A stretch of 56,321 nt of DNA from Gracilaria caudata (lineage: Eukaryota > Rhodophyta > Florideophyceae > Gracilariales > Gracilariaceae), in contig JASCIV010000060.1 in the NCBI GenBank assembly GCA_030374735.1, positions 1-56,321 of the forward strand. The letters are read 5' to 3'. Made by a program: the position numbers and the translations under genes. This document shows, piece after piece, positions 1 to 11,454 of this stretch. Below the pieces are notes generated by a model that was not told the DNA's origin, did not search any database, and saw nothing but the letters and a program-made list of their open reading frames with translations. How positions within the stretch are numbered: the first letter of the stretch is position 1; every line of letters begins with the position of its first letter.

Positions 1-493
1 AGATATGCCAAGTCCAGTCCTGGATACCACGTCATCGTGCCACTCATAACTTCGTCATCCTTCACACTGATCCGACACGGAACTTATGAAAGCCATCCTC
101 GAAACCGAGAGACCCCCAGGAGTTGCACTACAAAAATTACTACACTACAGAAGAAGCACCGGCGTTTTTGGGCCATAAAAGAAGAGGTCATCTTCGACAA
201 GGACTGCCGCACAGTATCTGCAGCACTACTCTCTGATGATTGCAACGCGAAGTTGCATTAGCGCACACTGGTCTAGTTAGGTTATACTGGCGTTGTGGTT
301 GGAACAATGGTTCCTACGGTTCAGTAGAGAAATTGCTTGATTCTTTAGTGTTGTGCACACACATCTCAGTTGCAAATTACGTGGCAGGGTTTCATAGCTC
401 TTCACTTGTGTCTCTGTGTTTTAGAGCAGTAAGTATTAACCACGATGTCTACTGCAGGGCATGGACAGTTGAAGCAAAGCGTTCTAGACCGAA
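1..493. other. Left-edge flank of the Mutator-like element
   Basis: No gene is supported here. An in-frame TAG at 485-487 lies just before the transposase ATG, so this stretch is upstream flank or the 5' non-coding part of the transposon. I looked for a terminal inverted repeat matching the DNA downstream of 2973 and saw none; the element's left end may lie outside the window. Confidence 0.5.
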
Positions 494-2973
494 ATGGAAA
501 ACCCGAAGGTATTGTTTAATCATCTGTTCCAGGACGAGTTCCCCACGCTGGGGGACGGTCTTTTGGTCCTGTCTCTGCAATTTGAAGAAGATGTCTCAGT
601 CATTAGAAGACAAAGCGAACCTGTTTTGGCTAATGCAAATATCAGATGTGACGCTAATCTGTTTTCCGGACTTTATCTCGCCTTGTCTTGCACTGCGCAC
701 ATAACTGGGGAGGAATTGAAGTACATGTGTTTGTCGAGGTGTGGTAGTTGTCAGGAGTGGTATAGTACGGATGCTTACATTGACTACACTAGGTGTACAT
801 TAATGAAAAGATGTTATGTCTGCCGCAATGACCGTCGAATTGAATTAGTTCCGAAGCTAGTGTACACGCGCATGACGGCCTCACCCACATTACGCATGAC
901 CTCATTGTTCTTCACCTTACACGCACTTAATATTGAGGCGAGTGAAGCCCTGCGGTATCCATTAGATGGCTTTCTCCTTCGCTGCCCAAGAGTGATATCG
1001 ACAACACCAGCTCATCGTTACATTGTTAACAAATTGTTGGATATTGAAGGCTACAGTTATATTGTGAACCAAAAACCGAGTGACAAACGTAAGTCGTATG
1101 CTTTCATTTGCTCGCAGCATAGGAAAAAAGTTTCTGTTTCTACATCTGGCGATGTCAAAAGGTTGAGGGCGTCAAAAAAACAAGAAGAATGCGGGGGAAG
1201 TCTCTGTATTTCGCCAAATACAACTGGTGAATATCAGGTGCGTATTAGGCATGAATTATGCCATGAGAGACCAAAGAAGCACTCAGGAATCACCGAAAGC
1301 GTCCAAGGAGTGGTCCGAGAATGCATCGATAAGGGAATGACACCGTTCAAAATTACAGATTATGTGAGAGCTTCAATAGATAGTTCAGTAACATATCAAA
1401 CTGTGTACAACAGTTGGAGTTCGATAATGGCCAAGATTATTCGTCGCGCAGACGACCCGAAATCATCGATGGAGCTCTATTTGCATGATTGTGAAAGGCT
1501 TGAAATCATTCACAAACAAAACAACCCGTATGGAGTCGGCATAATAACCCGGGTCGGAAAGAAAATCTGTGAGGAAAACGTTGTTATCGAAGCTCTTATC
1601 GACTCGACGTATAAGACAAACGCATCTAAAATTGAAGTGTTTGCAGTTATTGGATCTGTCTTGGGCGTTGGCTTTCCCATGGGTTACTTTTTAATGGAAC
1701 CTCCTCCCGCTGGGTCCAACCCTGGACATAGGACTGCATCTTTGGAGAGGTTTCTTTCCGGCATGCACGCTAGTTTGCCTAGTTTTCGACCATTATTTTT
1801 TTCAGCGATAAGGACCAGGCGCAGCTTAATGCAATTCTATCGGTGTATAATATTCTACCGTCAATATGTCTGTGGCATATGAAGCGTGCGATCAAGCAGA
1901 AACTTGGAGGATGTCGGAGGTCTTATCCTAATGGTTGCAGCCTGGAGATGGAGAAAGAATTGTTGAATCTCATATCAAGACATTACCATTTGCATCCTTT
2001 TTTCTGCAACCTTGCGCTTGAAGCTATTCCATCCTTTTCATGGTTGGAGATGCTGGGTTGTATTCGAGAAAATTCGACTCACAGCGCTAGAGAAGGAATT
2101 GTGCAAGAGAAAGCGTGGCTGTTTTCGAAAGATCTTGAAAAGTATATGTATGAACAGTGGTATGCAGTGGACAAGTTTTGTTTGTGGGGGAGGCGCAACC
2201 CTGATTACATACCGATTGCCAAGACGACTATGTTGGTGGAAGCGCACTGGTCCGTACTGAAACGTTTGTATCTAACGCATTATAACAGGCCTCGTATTGA
2301 TTTTCTTGTGTACATCTTGGATGTGAAATTCATCGCGAAGTTTGAGAGCGACTACAATCTCCTACGCAGCGGTAACTACATTCCGTGCTGGTGGCGTGCG
2401 TTTAAGAAGCTTTGGAGGGAGGCGGCAAGCAGAGATCTAGTTGGTACTTACGTTACGAGCCAATCGGAGTGGTTTTGTTCATGCCCAAGTTTTATGCTTA
2501 GTCGTTTCGCGTTTTGCAAACACCTCATCCACCAACGCCCAGTTCCACAGTACAGAGATGTTGTGCGTTTCCGACGACCCCCGTTTTTGAGACTGGTAAG
2601 AATTGAATCGGTTTTCGTTCCTCGCTTTGTTGAAGAATGTTTGCAAGCCCAAAGGCACCCAATCTACACCCCGAAACGTTTTATTCACGATGTCATCCTT
2701 AGAACTGGGGAAATTTGTAATGACGAACAGGCTTCGAATCCAAACTCTCAAAGGGAACGCGTCGCCAGATGTAGAGCAATTATTGAATGGATCGGTGGAC
2801 ATCTAGATAAGCTCGAATCATCTGAGGCCTTTCAACGACAAACAGAATATTTTTGTGACCGCGTACTGCGCCTTTCGCATCAAGAAGAGTACCGCGATCA
2901 TGTGGAGAATCATTTACGATCTCGCTCAACTCCGAAGACCTGGAGTTCGACACACACTTTGTACTATCCGTAG
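494..2973 (+). pseudogene. Mutator-like (MULE) transposase, one frameshift
   Basis: This is a DDE transposase of the MULE superfamily, which cuts and pastes its own element. The ATG at 494 follows an in-frame stop. The N-terminal part carries a Cys-rich zinc-binding-like patch (CGSC, then CYVC). The MULE core shows the three catalytic acidic residues in their usual contexts: Asp at 1601-1603 (LIDSTYKT), Asp at 1807-1809 (FSDKDQA) and Glu at 2239-2241 (MLVEAHWSVLK). A SWIM zinc finger (CSC...CKH, about 2476-2535) follows, as is typical of plant and algal MULEs. The frame shifts by -1 at a run of seven T residues (1796-1802): the second Asp and everything after it are in a different frame from the first Asp. 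A tiny intron is unlikely because the family alignment runs straight through. Together about 820 codons are present. No terminal inverted repeats were identified. Confidence 0.85.
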
Positions 2974-5900
2974 ATTTTTGCGAGTCACCTGAGCTTAGTA
3001 GTATATCAAGAACATGCGCCAGTGCATTAAACCGAAAATCATGTCCTACATACCTTACTGTCTTCCAACTCGATTTTGAGGTGCAAGTGGAGTGTGTCTG
3101 GCTGAAAAATGAGATCCCGGCAATATGATAACGACGCTGTCTCGTCGGTACACTGGCCAGAAGATTTCATAATGGGGTACCTCAGCTCGGCAAAATGTAT
3201 CCATGGTGTTCAGGGAGCGTGGTGGCATGTAGGCTCTGCAACATCTCCATACGACTGAGCCACACGGAAAAAAGCTCCATGCACATGCAGAGACTTTGCA
3301 GACATCCGGGCGAAAAGAAAATACGGACTTTGACTGTGGTAGCCATGTGTGTGAAGGGTGGATTAGTAGTGGTGCTTTGCGGGCAGAAGATAGAAGCCGA
3401 GACCAGGACGGCAACGCTAAGATTGACACAACACGGGCGGAATGACCCGAAAGCCAAAGCATCGCGGTTGCGTCACGGAGTAGAAGCATGACCGTGCATT
3501 CGAAATCTCAAATGCAGAGAAGTGGGGACCGGCAGCGATGGAGGGCCAGCGCGAGGCCCCAGAGAAACCAACGCGTGTTTCGCATCGCGCCAATCTCACA
3601 GCCGGCGACGGCGGTGAGAAAGGGCGAAAACTCTGCAAGCGGGTGCAAACCAGGGAACGCATTGCTCCTAGACTGGGACAAACAAAGACAAAAATGTGAG
3701 CAAACTCAGGCGGGTTCTCGGTGGCGGTGACAGTGGAAGCGCCTCGCCCCGAATCGCCAAGCCGCACGGCGGCCGTGGTGAAGGAGAGGCGTGCTGCAAG
3801 TGGCGGTGACAGTGTAGGCGCGTTGTGCCGAATCGTGAAGTCGCACGGCGGCCGTGATGGCGGAGACGCGCGGTGGTTCTTGGGACGAAGACGCACTGCA
3901 GAGGAAAAAAACGAAGCGTCCGTTGTGGCGGACGCGCGGGAGGGCAGCGAGAGGCGCGACACCCTTGGTAACGAAGACGCGAAGCCGCGGGGAATGACGG
4001 AGCGGGCGTGACGACGGACGCGGGCGGAGATTGTGACGAAGGAGACGCCACGCCCAGCAGCAAGGAAGATGTGCTGCCAAAGGCACTTATTGGCGTACCA
4101 TGGTGGCAGAGCAATGCAGCCGCGCGGATTGATAATAAAAGCGCGCCGCGACGCCAAATAACGCAGCGCATGTGGTGGAGAAAGAGTGCAGCCGTGCCAA
4201 ACCATGCGGCGATCTTGGGGGCGGATGGGCGCAGCAGGCCGGAACTCCGCCGCAATCGTAGTGGTGCTGGTGCGCAGCAGCGCGAAACTGCGCGTCGATG
4301 GTGGTGAAGGCGTCGGGCGGAACGGGTTTGAGGTGGCGAGCGCATTCGTGATGGCGGAGGGGCGCAGCATTTCGGAATGCAAAACAGCTCGGCGATTGTG
4401 GCGGTTGGCGCGATAGGTGGCCGCGCAGAATGGGTTCGACCTGGCAAGCGCGGAAGCGCGGTTGAGGCGCGATGGGTGGCGCGGTGGTTGGCGCGATAGG
4501 GGGCGCGGTTGGGTTGATGGGTGGCTCGGTTTTGAACCAGGGCTTTGGCACAAGTGCCAACTTTGGAGTTCCAGGCTGCAGCATGCACGTGGCAAACGTC
4601 GTAGTACGTGTACAGCAAGAGTGACACACTTTGTTTCAGAACAGTGACACCGTCGTTCGCTGCACGCGCTCAATCAATGCCTTATTCAGTCGGGAGGATA
4701 AGGTCTAGTGATGATGACGATTCGATGGCGAAGAGGTTGTACGTGTACCAAAGTATCCGGACACGTACCTTCGCACGACCTGTTCGCCGTCGAATCACGT
4801 CGTGTGTGCGCGCTGAAGCGGCAGTATATTCGCTTGGCGCTTTTGACGAAGCGTCGCGAGCTGCACCACCGGCGGCGGCTTCGCCATTCAGCGCAGCAAA
4901 TCAGACGCCGCCAGCGCACGCCTTTTCGGAGCGCTCACATGCTCATACCTCCGTAACTTTCCCGTCGCATGGCGTCACTCGCCACGATATCGATACGCCC
5001 ACACCGTCCGGCAGCAAGCGGTCCTCCAGCGGGCCGCGCGCGCCGTGGTCGGTACCCCGGTAGCCTGCGTGGCGCCGGTGCGCGTGGCAGGCGCGCGGTC
5101 AGTCCATCTGCGACGGCAGGCGACACGACGCTTCGGCCCACCTGCAGTCGCGTCTCCGCCACGGCGTCGGAGCGCGCCTCTCTGCCCGCCACGCTGCACG
5201 CCAACGCGCGCGTTGCCGTTGTCATGCGCCGTGCAGGCGCACATCCGCGCACGCGTCTTGCCGCCATCGCCTCCTCTGGCGCCGGTCTCGCTGCTAATGT
5301 TATTCCACATCTCTCACAACTGGCGTCCTCCGATGCTCATTCGCCTTCCAGCTATCCATCCACACTGCCAGACTCGCCAGTCGGGGCGCGTTTCGCTGCT
5401 TCTCGTCCTCTACCCGTGACTTTGCGCAGCCCATGAAGCGCTTCTCCACTCGTCAACACGCTCGTGCCACCCACGCAAAACCCTTTGGTGCGTAAGCTTA
5501 CCAACATGACTCACCCGTCCGTACCAATCGTATCCTATTGCTCTCGTGAGTCAGGCACACTTCTAACACACGTGATCTAGCCGCGATCGGGGCCCTCACG
5601 CAGTGTGTACAGACGCAGAGCGTGGCTCAGGCGCCTGTGCTGTAGGTCAGAACGCCAAACGTGTCTCAGACACAAGTGCAATAACCCTCCTTACCCTCCG
5701 CCGCGGACGTCTTGTGCCCATCAAATAACCGCCAACGCGGAAGCGCGTCGTAATGCTCCGCTCGAGATTCCGCTCCGGATCGAAAATGAGCTCCATCCAC
5801 TCTTGAAGATACAGTAAATACCACCGTCACCTGTTCCATATTCCGCGAGTTTCAGCGGATGCACCTGTTGCCGGACCAGTACCTACACCCTTCACCGAGA

Positions 5901-6619
5901 GAATCTCGTCATCCCGGGCGTCACCTCGGCGCTGTTCCGAACCAAATTGCGTGTCAGAATTACTCCTGCCATCCGCTCCTCAGTGCCACTGTCAGGTGCC
6001 GAGCAAAGATAAACTTCATACCACTCGCTATCGAGAGCTCCCGACGCTCGTTCCGCAACATCTTCACCGCAGAAACTACCCCAGTCGGTCAGTGCCCCGG
6101 GGCGTTCGTAATGTGCACCAATGGCGCGAGGCCTCATGCGCCCACCGACACTAGCAGCGCGCAGAAACGAACAGGTCACGTACACGTGAGTGTACAGTCG
6201 GCTGCTCTTCCTTCGCGCCAATAGTACGTGCGACGCCAGAAATTTGGGTGCCACCGGGCATGAGTCTATAATACCCTGCACATACTACTATACGCCTCCC
6301 GCTGATGGAAACCACTGACAGCTGCAAGGGTTACCAGAGGAAGGAGATGGAACTACCTTTGTTCAAGGGCAAGGGTTAAGGGTTATAGCCCCTATCCTCA
6401 AACCGATTGTGCTTGCCGCCGTACCCATAGCGCTCTCTGTGATGTGAGTATGTGCAATACGGAGCACTGATCCGGGCCTCCGCGCACCATACTGCGAAGC
6501 GCAGACAATATGTGGTTCGTGATGAACGTCACGCCGCTCGCGCAACATGTCGTGACGCATTCTGTACTCGTAGCCTCATCGATGCCCCCCCAGTTACATC
6601 CCCTCCCTAAAATCCCCCA
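2974..6619. other. 3.6-kb GC-rich intergenic region
   Basis: I see no gene I can defend. Long open frames exist on several strands and frames at once, especially 3417-4673 and 4935-5436, but they read as Arg/Ala/Pro/Ser-rich low-complexity peptides and overlap each other. That is what GC-rich repetitive DNA produces. The region contains the tandem repeat listed at 3721-3880 and many related degenerate copies of GCGGCGG-, GGTGGCG- and GCGATGG-type words up to about 4520. Confidence 0.6.
3721..3880. repeat. Tandem duplication of about 79 bp, GC-rich
   Basis: The words GTGGCGGTGACAGTG, CGAATCG and CGCACGGCGGCCGTG recur in the same order at 3721-3780 and again at 3800-3857, giving a period of 79 bp with scattered mismatches. 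Weaker relatives of the unit continue downstream. This looks like a decaying minisatellite. Any peptide repeats seen in its translated frames follow from the DNA repeat. Confidence 0.6.
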
Positions 6620-6626
6620 TATAAAA
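6620..6626 (+). promoter_or_regulatory. TATA box for the STPR-like gene
   Basis: TATAAAA lies 208 bp upstream of the ATG at 6828, in a C-rich stretch, with a pyrimidine-rich probable start region about 30 bp downstream. Confidence 0.5.
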
Positions 6627-6827
6627 CCCCCATTCTCGCATTTGACTCTTCTCTGACCGAACTCGCTTCTACATGGCAGCTAGCTATACCTTGATCTTCT
6701 TTCCGGCTCGATTTTCATCACTAAGCGTTATTTCCCCATTTTCTCAAATCACGGCTTGTGTGCCGGCACCCCCGATTCTGCCTCACGTAGTCCTATAGTC
6801 GCCAAGTCCTATCTCACTCACTCGAGC

Positions 6828-7304
6828 ATGTCTGCTCCTGGCTCATCATCAGCACCCTGTTCCAGAACTCAGGACCTCATGAGCATTTACAACCTGCTCA
6901 ACCCAGACGGTCGGAATTCAGCTAATTCTTATTCTCCCTTGCCGTCCTCGTCGAGTACAAGTCCCTCCCACTCTATCCCAAACGAAGGTAATGGCCCATC
7001 AAAAGAGGAGCTACTTCGCCAGAAGCGCAAAATCCAGTCCGAGAAGAAACGTCAGTGGCGTCGCAACCTCACCCCGGAGCAGAAAGAACGGCGTCAGTTG
7101 TTGGATGCTCAACGAAAGCGTGAGCAACGCATGAACCAAACTCCCGAGCAACGAGCGGAGGCACGCAAGAAGGATGCTGCCCGCAAGGCGGCAAAACGTC
7201 GTATGATGAAGGAGCAAATGGAAAAAGAGAAACAAGCTGGCGGTGCATCTGGATCTCCCCCTAACCATTCGCCTCACTCTCCGAACTCGTTCAGCTCGAA
7301 TTAA
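6828..7304 (+). CDS. Small basic protein with two STPR-like repeats
   Basis: This 158-residue protein has a Ser/Pro-rich N-terminal half (residues 1-57), a strongly basic helical centre (58-135) and a Ser/Pro-rich tail. The centre contains two tandem units of 23 and 24 residues (80-102 and 103-126). Each opens with N-x-T-P-E-Q, continues with R/K/E-rich helix and closes in R-M. The length and the E-Q-R/K-R spacing resemble the 23-residue STPR repeat described in a silkworm DNA-binding protein, so nuclear nucleic-acid binding is a reasonable inference, not an observation. The ATG at 6828 was preferred because the upstream in-frame extension begins at a non-ATG codon. A TATA box lies 208 bp upstream. 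Other coiled-coil functions remain possible. Confidence 0.65.
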   Translation: MSAPGSSSAPCSRTQDLMSIYNLLNPDGRNSANSYSPLPSSSSTSPSHSIPNEGNGPSKEELLRQKRKIQSEKKRQWRRNLTPEQKERRQLLDAQRKREQRMNQTPEQRAEARKKDAARKAAKRRMMKEQMEKEKQAGGASGSPPNHSPHSPNSFSSN

Positions 7305-8465
7305 GACATCATTCAACAGATGATACATGGAAATTTGTTCGTCAGCAATTTTAGCCTGTTGTCTCTGAAGAGCTTGCGACTGAACCCTACTTTGTTCCGA
7401 AATTGCTCGTGTGCCTCGTATTTCCTCGTGTCAACCATTCAAGAAGAACAACGAATCCTTGAGGACTGAGAGCGTTGAAAGAAAGATATGTCGATAATCG
7501 TCTTGTATCTGTTCGCTTCGACCCTGGCATACTTTGCTGGTTCTCTGAGTCAACGGGCAACTACGGAGGCTCGACTGCATGCTGATCCACCCCCGCCTAT
7601 TGTGCTCGCATTCTTTCTTACATGCCATTCATTAACTCTCCTTTGGCTCTCGACCGTGAACTGTTTTCCGGTTTCACATTCTCTTTCGCCAGTTACTGGC
7701 CTTTTGCAAGGAACAGAGATGCTTCAGCAATACGGTGCCAATGTCGAAGGGCAAAACGGAGGCGCCCCAAAAGTGTCGTCCGAATCTCATCGTGTTGGGC
7801 TCGAGATTATGGAATCAGATATCGTTTCGAGATACTCTCGTGGACTCTGGGAATGTGCGTTAAGAATCGTCTCCTCCAGAACGAGACTACTCGGTACGTC
7901 TTACCATAGCCATGCCGTGCAGTATGTCTGCTCAATCCTAGTCAGTACAACCGTGATGCCTTTGATAGGAACTTAGATACATGTTCGCATAATTTAGCTC
8001 CAGATTGGAAAACTATTGACTCCCGCTCTGTTACACGACTGAGTCTCAGTCACTGAGATTTCATCTTACTGTACTTCTCCGTGTCGCTCATTACGTGTAT
8101 GGATTGAGAGTGTTAGCCCTTGATCCGCAAAATCACAGTTTGTATCTATTTCGCATGATGCGAAGCACATTCTCAGTGATTTAAGCAGTCCGCGCGCTGA
8201 GCTCGACTCATAAGACCTCTCACGTGTTGCTCACTCCATCAAACAAGCGCTCGATCAAGGACCTATTCCGCAAGCTCCGTAGCACGGTGGAACGCGTTGT
8301 TATACGTGATATGATTTGCGCAACTGCATTCTTTGACGATCGTTCAGAGAGTAAGAGAGCTGCTCCTTATCACCCAGGGATTTAGCACTCTATGTTCATC
8401 ACAAAGACGCGGCGAGATGCTCTGAAAGATATGCTCAATGGCAAGAGAACAGAGTCTTAACCCTA
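7305..8465. other. Intergenic region, no feature recognised
   Basis: This is 1.16 kb between the STPR-like gene and the 3' end of the minus-strand MoeA gene. The open frame at 7488-7976 has no family signature or plausible composition. It probably holds the 3' UTRs of the two convergent genes. Confidence 0.5.
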
Positions 8466-9815
8466 TTAACTAGAATACATGAAGTGAGCTAGCAACAAAG
8501 CCCTTACCTTAGTCCCGGCTGAAAGGAAACCCTCTCCTTTCGGCAACATTAGAAGCGCATCCGCAGATCTTGTCGAAAGCAATCTTGAGCTTGCCTGTTT
8601 CCCTGTTGAGGTACCAACATATCCCTGTTTAGGATCATGCTTTGTTGATAATTAAACAAGTCAGTTTGTTTCAGATGTTTCATGCAGTGTATAATCGCGA
8701 TGTTCAGAGCTGGAATGACCTACCTTTAGAGTGACCCGATGATATTCCGGTCTCTGTTTGTCGAGCTTAATATCATGCGCAATGCGTACATCCACTTGTG
8801 GTCCATTCACACTCTCCTCACTCCATCCAGCAAGCTTGCGAGCTGCCACTGCCACTGCAAGATGGAAACAAACAAAGCAACTCACTGGGTTTCCGGGCAA
8901 TGCCAGAAAACACCTATGTGCCGACGCAGTAGCGTACGTGAGTGGCTTTCCAGGCTTCATCAATACGCGTCCAAAATGGACTGTGGCAATCTTCTCCAAC
9001 ACGGGTTTGATGTAGTCTCGTCTTCCCATGGATACTCCACCAGTAGTAATGACGATGTGGCATTTCTTAATGGCCTCGCGAAGTGCTTCTGTAACGACTG
9101 ACTCACTATCTGGCACTACACCGAGGTCAAGTGATGTGCAAAACGGAAGGGCTTCTTGGACTGAAGCGAGTATCATAGGTCGATTGGAGTCAATGATAGA
9201 CCCGTAGGGCATTTTCTCTGGGAGGTTGTCTACGTCTACAATCTCATCACCACTTGAAAATACCCCAATTACTGGACGATCGTACACTTGAATGGAGGTT
9301 ATGCAACAACTGGCAAGGATGCCAATCTCAGCCGCTCCAAGGTAGGTGCCTGCTGAGAGCACCAGTTCACCATCTGCCACATCACATCCAATCTCGCGTA
9401 TGTCTTGCCCTTGTTCTAAATCTAACTGTCTTGTAAACGTGAGCTCACCTCCTTCACACAAACAGTGCTCTACCATGACGACAGCATCTGCTCCTTCAGG
9501 GATGGGTGCGCCTGTGGTAACGTAAGCTGCGTTGCCAGCGGTGATTCTTGTAGGAACATTTGATCCCGCATGGGAGGATGCTGTTACTCTAAGGGATGTA
9601 GCGAGTGGTAGCGTAACAGCATAGCCATCTTTGATAGAGGCACGAAACGGAGGCTGAGGGCGTGAGGCATGCACATCGACAGCCAGCCGGCGATGGAGGG
9701 CTTGAGTGGTTGGCACCGACGCAACTGGCAGAGCAGAAAGTGTGGCGGCGATCTTCTCAAGGGCCTGGTGCATTGGAATCAAAGGGTATGGTGAGCGTTC
9801 GGGAAGTGGCGCCAT
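8466..9815 (-). CDS. CNX1E: Molybdopterin molybdenumtransferase (MoeA / Cnx1 E-domain), two exons
   Basis: The enzyme inserts molybdate into adenylylated molybdopterin in the last step of molybdenum cofactor synthesis, in the cytosol. Exon 1 is 9815-8724 and exon 2 is 8624-8466, separated by a 99-nt GT-AG intron (GTAGGT...AACAG). Joined they encode 416 residues, close to the length of bacterial MoeA. Motifs in order: KDGYAV (62-67), TGAPIPEGADAVV (101-113), the MPT-binding TTGGVSMG (257-264), MKPGKP (286-291) and LPGNPVS (306-312). Exon 2 supplies domain IV (STGKQASSRLLS...) and ends in AGTKVRALLL plus a short tail. Without the intron the frame would stop early, in a non-family tail, at 8661. 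Animal, fungal and land-plant homologues fuse this domain to a MogA/G domain; no G domain is attached or adjacent here. The start ATG at 9815 gives a normal N-terminus. Confidence 0.93.
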
Positions 9816-10773
9816 AGCTGTTTCACGGCGTGCAGATCACGACAATGGTACCCGAGTTGATGGCTAAAAAACGTCTGACGATGACAGAAAATCTTCAGTG
9901 CAAAACCTTGGGTGGCGTTTCTCACGCTGACGGCACGTTCTCATACGAGATGCAATGACTTGTCTGTTTTGATGGTATCCCTGCCCCGGGGGGGGGGAAT
10001 GTTCACAGGACGATACACTTCCTGCAAAGGAATGAGATGCCCAACTCGACCAAGATGATTGGTAGTGGCTCGTCACGAAGGTAGGTTTCTGACTGTCTTT
10101 GTGGATCGCGGGAAGTTTCACAGATTCAGCTCTTGAATTTCGGTGTGGTCTGCGGAAATGCTCCTGAGCTTTGCGGTTTTAGCGCTGGCCCAGCCGGCAT
10201 GGTTACGAAGGGCACCTTTGGCGGATAGTCAAGAGTCTACGAAGGGTAGATATCATGGGAGCGGAAGAACTGTGGCGCCCAATAGAAACCTGGCATGGGC
10301 TTTTTTAACTACACCAGCGTTTGGACGCAGTATGGACGCAGTACTACAGTATCGAAAAAAGGCGTGTACGTGATTAGGACGATAACGTCACACACGTGGC
10401 ACTTCTTAAAAATATTTCTTAAATTTAGAAACTGTGCCAAACTCTCGCAAGTGGTGGCTCGGCAGAACCAGCGCAATGTGCGTTTGCTTGTTCATCATGA
10501 TGCACAGCGCTCAACAAGCCCAAACATCATGATGATGAAGGCAGACCTTTGTATCTGGCCCGAACGAGACTTCGCTCCGCCCGCATCTCGCGTACGTTAT
10601 CTTCCGTCAGGCTCGTCGATATCGTCGTCACCGACATCCTTCGCTCACCCCCGCCTTCCTCACAGCGCCTCCATCTGGCGAAGACGTGCGTCTCTTTCGC
10701 TGGCCTGCCTATGAGGCCCACAGCGACTGAGCCGTGCGGAGCCGCTGCCGCCCATTAAAGTGCCGCTCCTACC
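9816..10773. other. Divergent intergenic region between MoeA and the RING-CH gene
   Basis: This is 958 bp between divergently transcribed genes, so it should carry both promoters. It contains a G9 run near 9989-9997. I saw no clear TATA box and no credible gene; the open frames at 10143-10373 and 10295-10714 have no family signature. Confidence 0.5.
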
Positions 10774-11454
10774 ATGAGCAGTTCTCCCGTCGCAGAATGC
10801 CGCATATGTCGAGATGAATGCCCCCCTTTGCATCTCTCCTGCAGCTGCAATACACACGTGCATCCCAAATGTCTGCACCGCTGGCTTTCGTACCGCGCAG
10901 ATGCCCAATTCCCGCTGCTCTCTCCAGCAGACAGCACCGCTTGCGAAGTGTGTAACCAGCCTTTTTTTGAAGATGCGTTGCAGATTGAGAACAAGTTGGC
11001 GGAATCGGGAGGATGCGGTGCTCGTGTGTCAGAATGGTTCGTGTCTGGTTGCAACTACCTCCTCACCGTGGAAGGGTGTCTACTGCTTTTTCTTTTTGTT
11101 CTCGCGGTTATGGGACATATCCTGTTTGTTATGGGAATGTATAAAGCAGCCGCAGACCCCACGGAGTACTCAATACAGCGTCTTGCGCTTGCGGTAGGAA
11201 ACGCAGTTCTCACCCTGAGCTTGTTAGTACTCGTGCAACGAGTCGTCAGTCGATGGTTGAGGGAGAATGATTTTCTATTTGCTCTTGCGAACGCGGCCCT
11301 TGTTCCGGATGTAGAAGCAGCCGTTCCACCGTCACGGAATCATAGGCCATGTCGATTCGTGTACCAGGTTCTGCTGGGAAGCTTGCTATCTGTAGTTGCA
11401 GCTGCGGAGATTTTCTTTTTGGTCAGACAGCTTCCGTTTGCCGAACTACCATAG
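10774..11454 (+). CDS. RING-CH (MARCH-type) membrane E3 ubiquitin ligase
   Basis: The 226-residue protein starts with a C4HC3 RING-CH finger: C9-x2-C12, C23-x-C25, H30-x2-C33 and C57-x2-C60, with the family Trp after the fourth pair (CLHRWL). Three hydrophobic segments follow, at about 88-117, 128-157 and 195-220. This arrangement matches MARCH ligases, which ubiquitinate membrane proteins in the endomembrane system. The spacing between the second Cys pair and His30 is shorter than in animal MARCH proteins, so the finger is a compact variant. The ATG at 10774 begins directly before the finger. It is a single exon. An AATAAA at about 11700 could serve as poly(A) signal. The substrate cannot be told from sequence. 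Confidence 0.85.
   Translation: MSSSPVAECRICRDECPPLHLSCSCNTHVHPKCLHRWLSYRADAQFPLLSPADSTACEVCNQPFFEDALQIENKLAESGGCGARVSEWFVSGCNYLLTVEGCLLLFLFVLAVMGHILFVMGMYKAAADPTEYSIQRLALAVGNAVLTLSLLVLVQRVVSRWLRENDFLFALANAALVPDVEAAVPPSRNHRPCRFVYQVLLGSLLSVVAAAEIFFLVRQLPFAELP

Noticed and set aside
240..704. Plus-strand frame overlapping the transposase start
   Set aside because: Does not show any family feature and is in a different frame from the transposase, whose own ATG follows an in-frame stop.
3417..4673. Long minus-strand open frame of 418 codons
   Set aside because: It overlaps equally long frames in two other minus frames, is Arg/Ala/Pro/Ser-rich and low in complexity, and sits in a GC-rich DNA repeat. 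No family motif.
4935..5436. Overlapping Arg/Ala-rich frames on both strands
   Set aside because: Typical of CpG-rich non-coding DNA: no stop codons because of composition, no start context, no motif.
7488..7976. 162-codon plus frame with a hydrophobic start
   Set aside because: No domain, a shadow frame of similar length exists, and composition is unlike the genes nearby.
8470..8624. A second MoeA intron starting at GTAAGG after ...SAGTK
   Set aside because: The donor looks good, but reading through gives VRALLL, which matches the normal MoeA C-terminus, while the spliced alternative does not.
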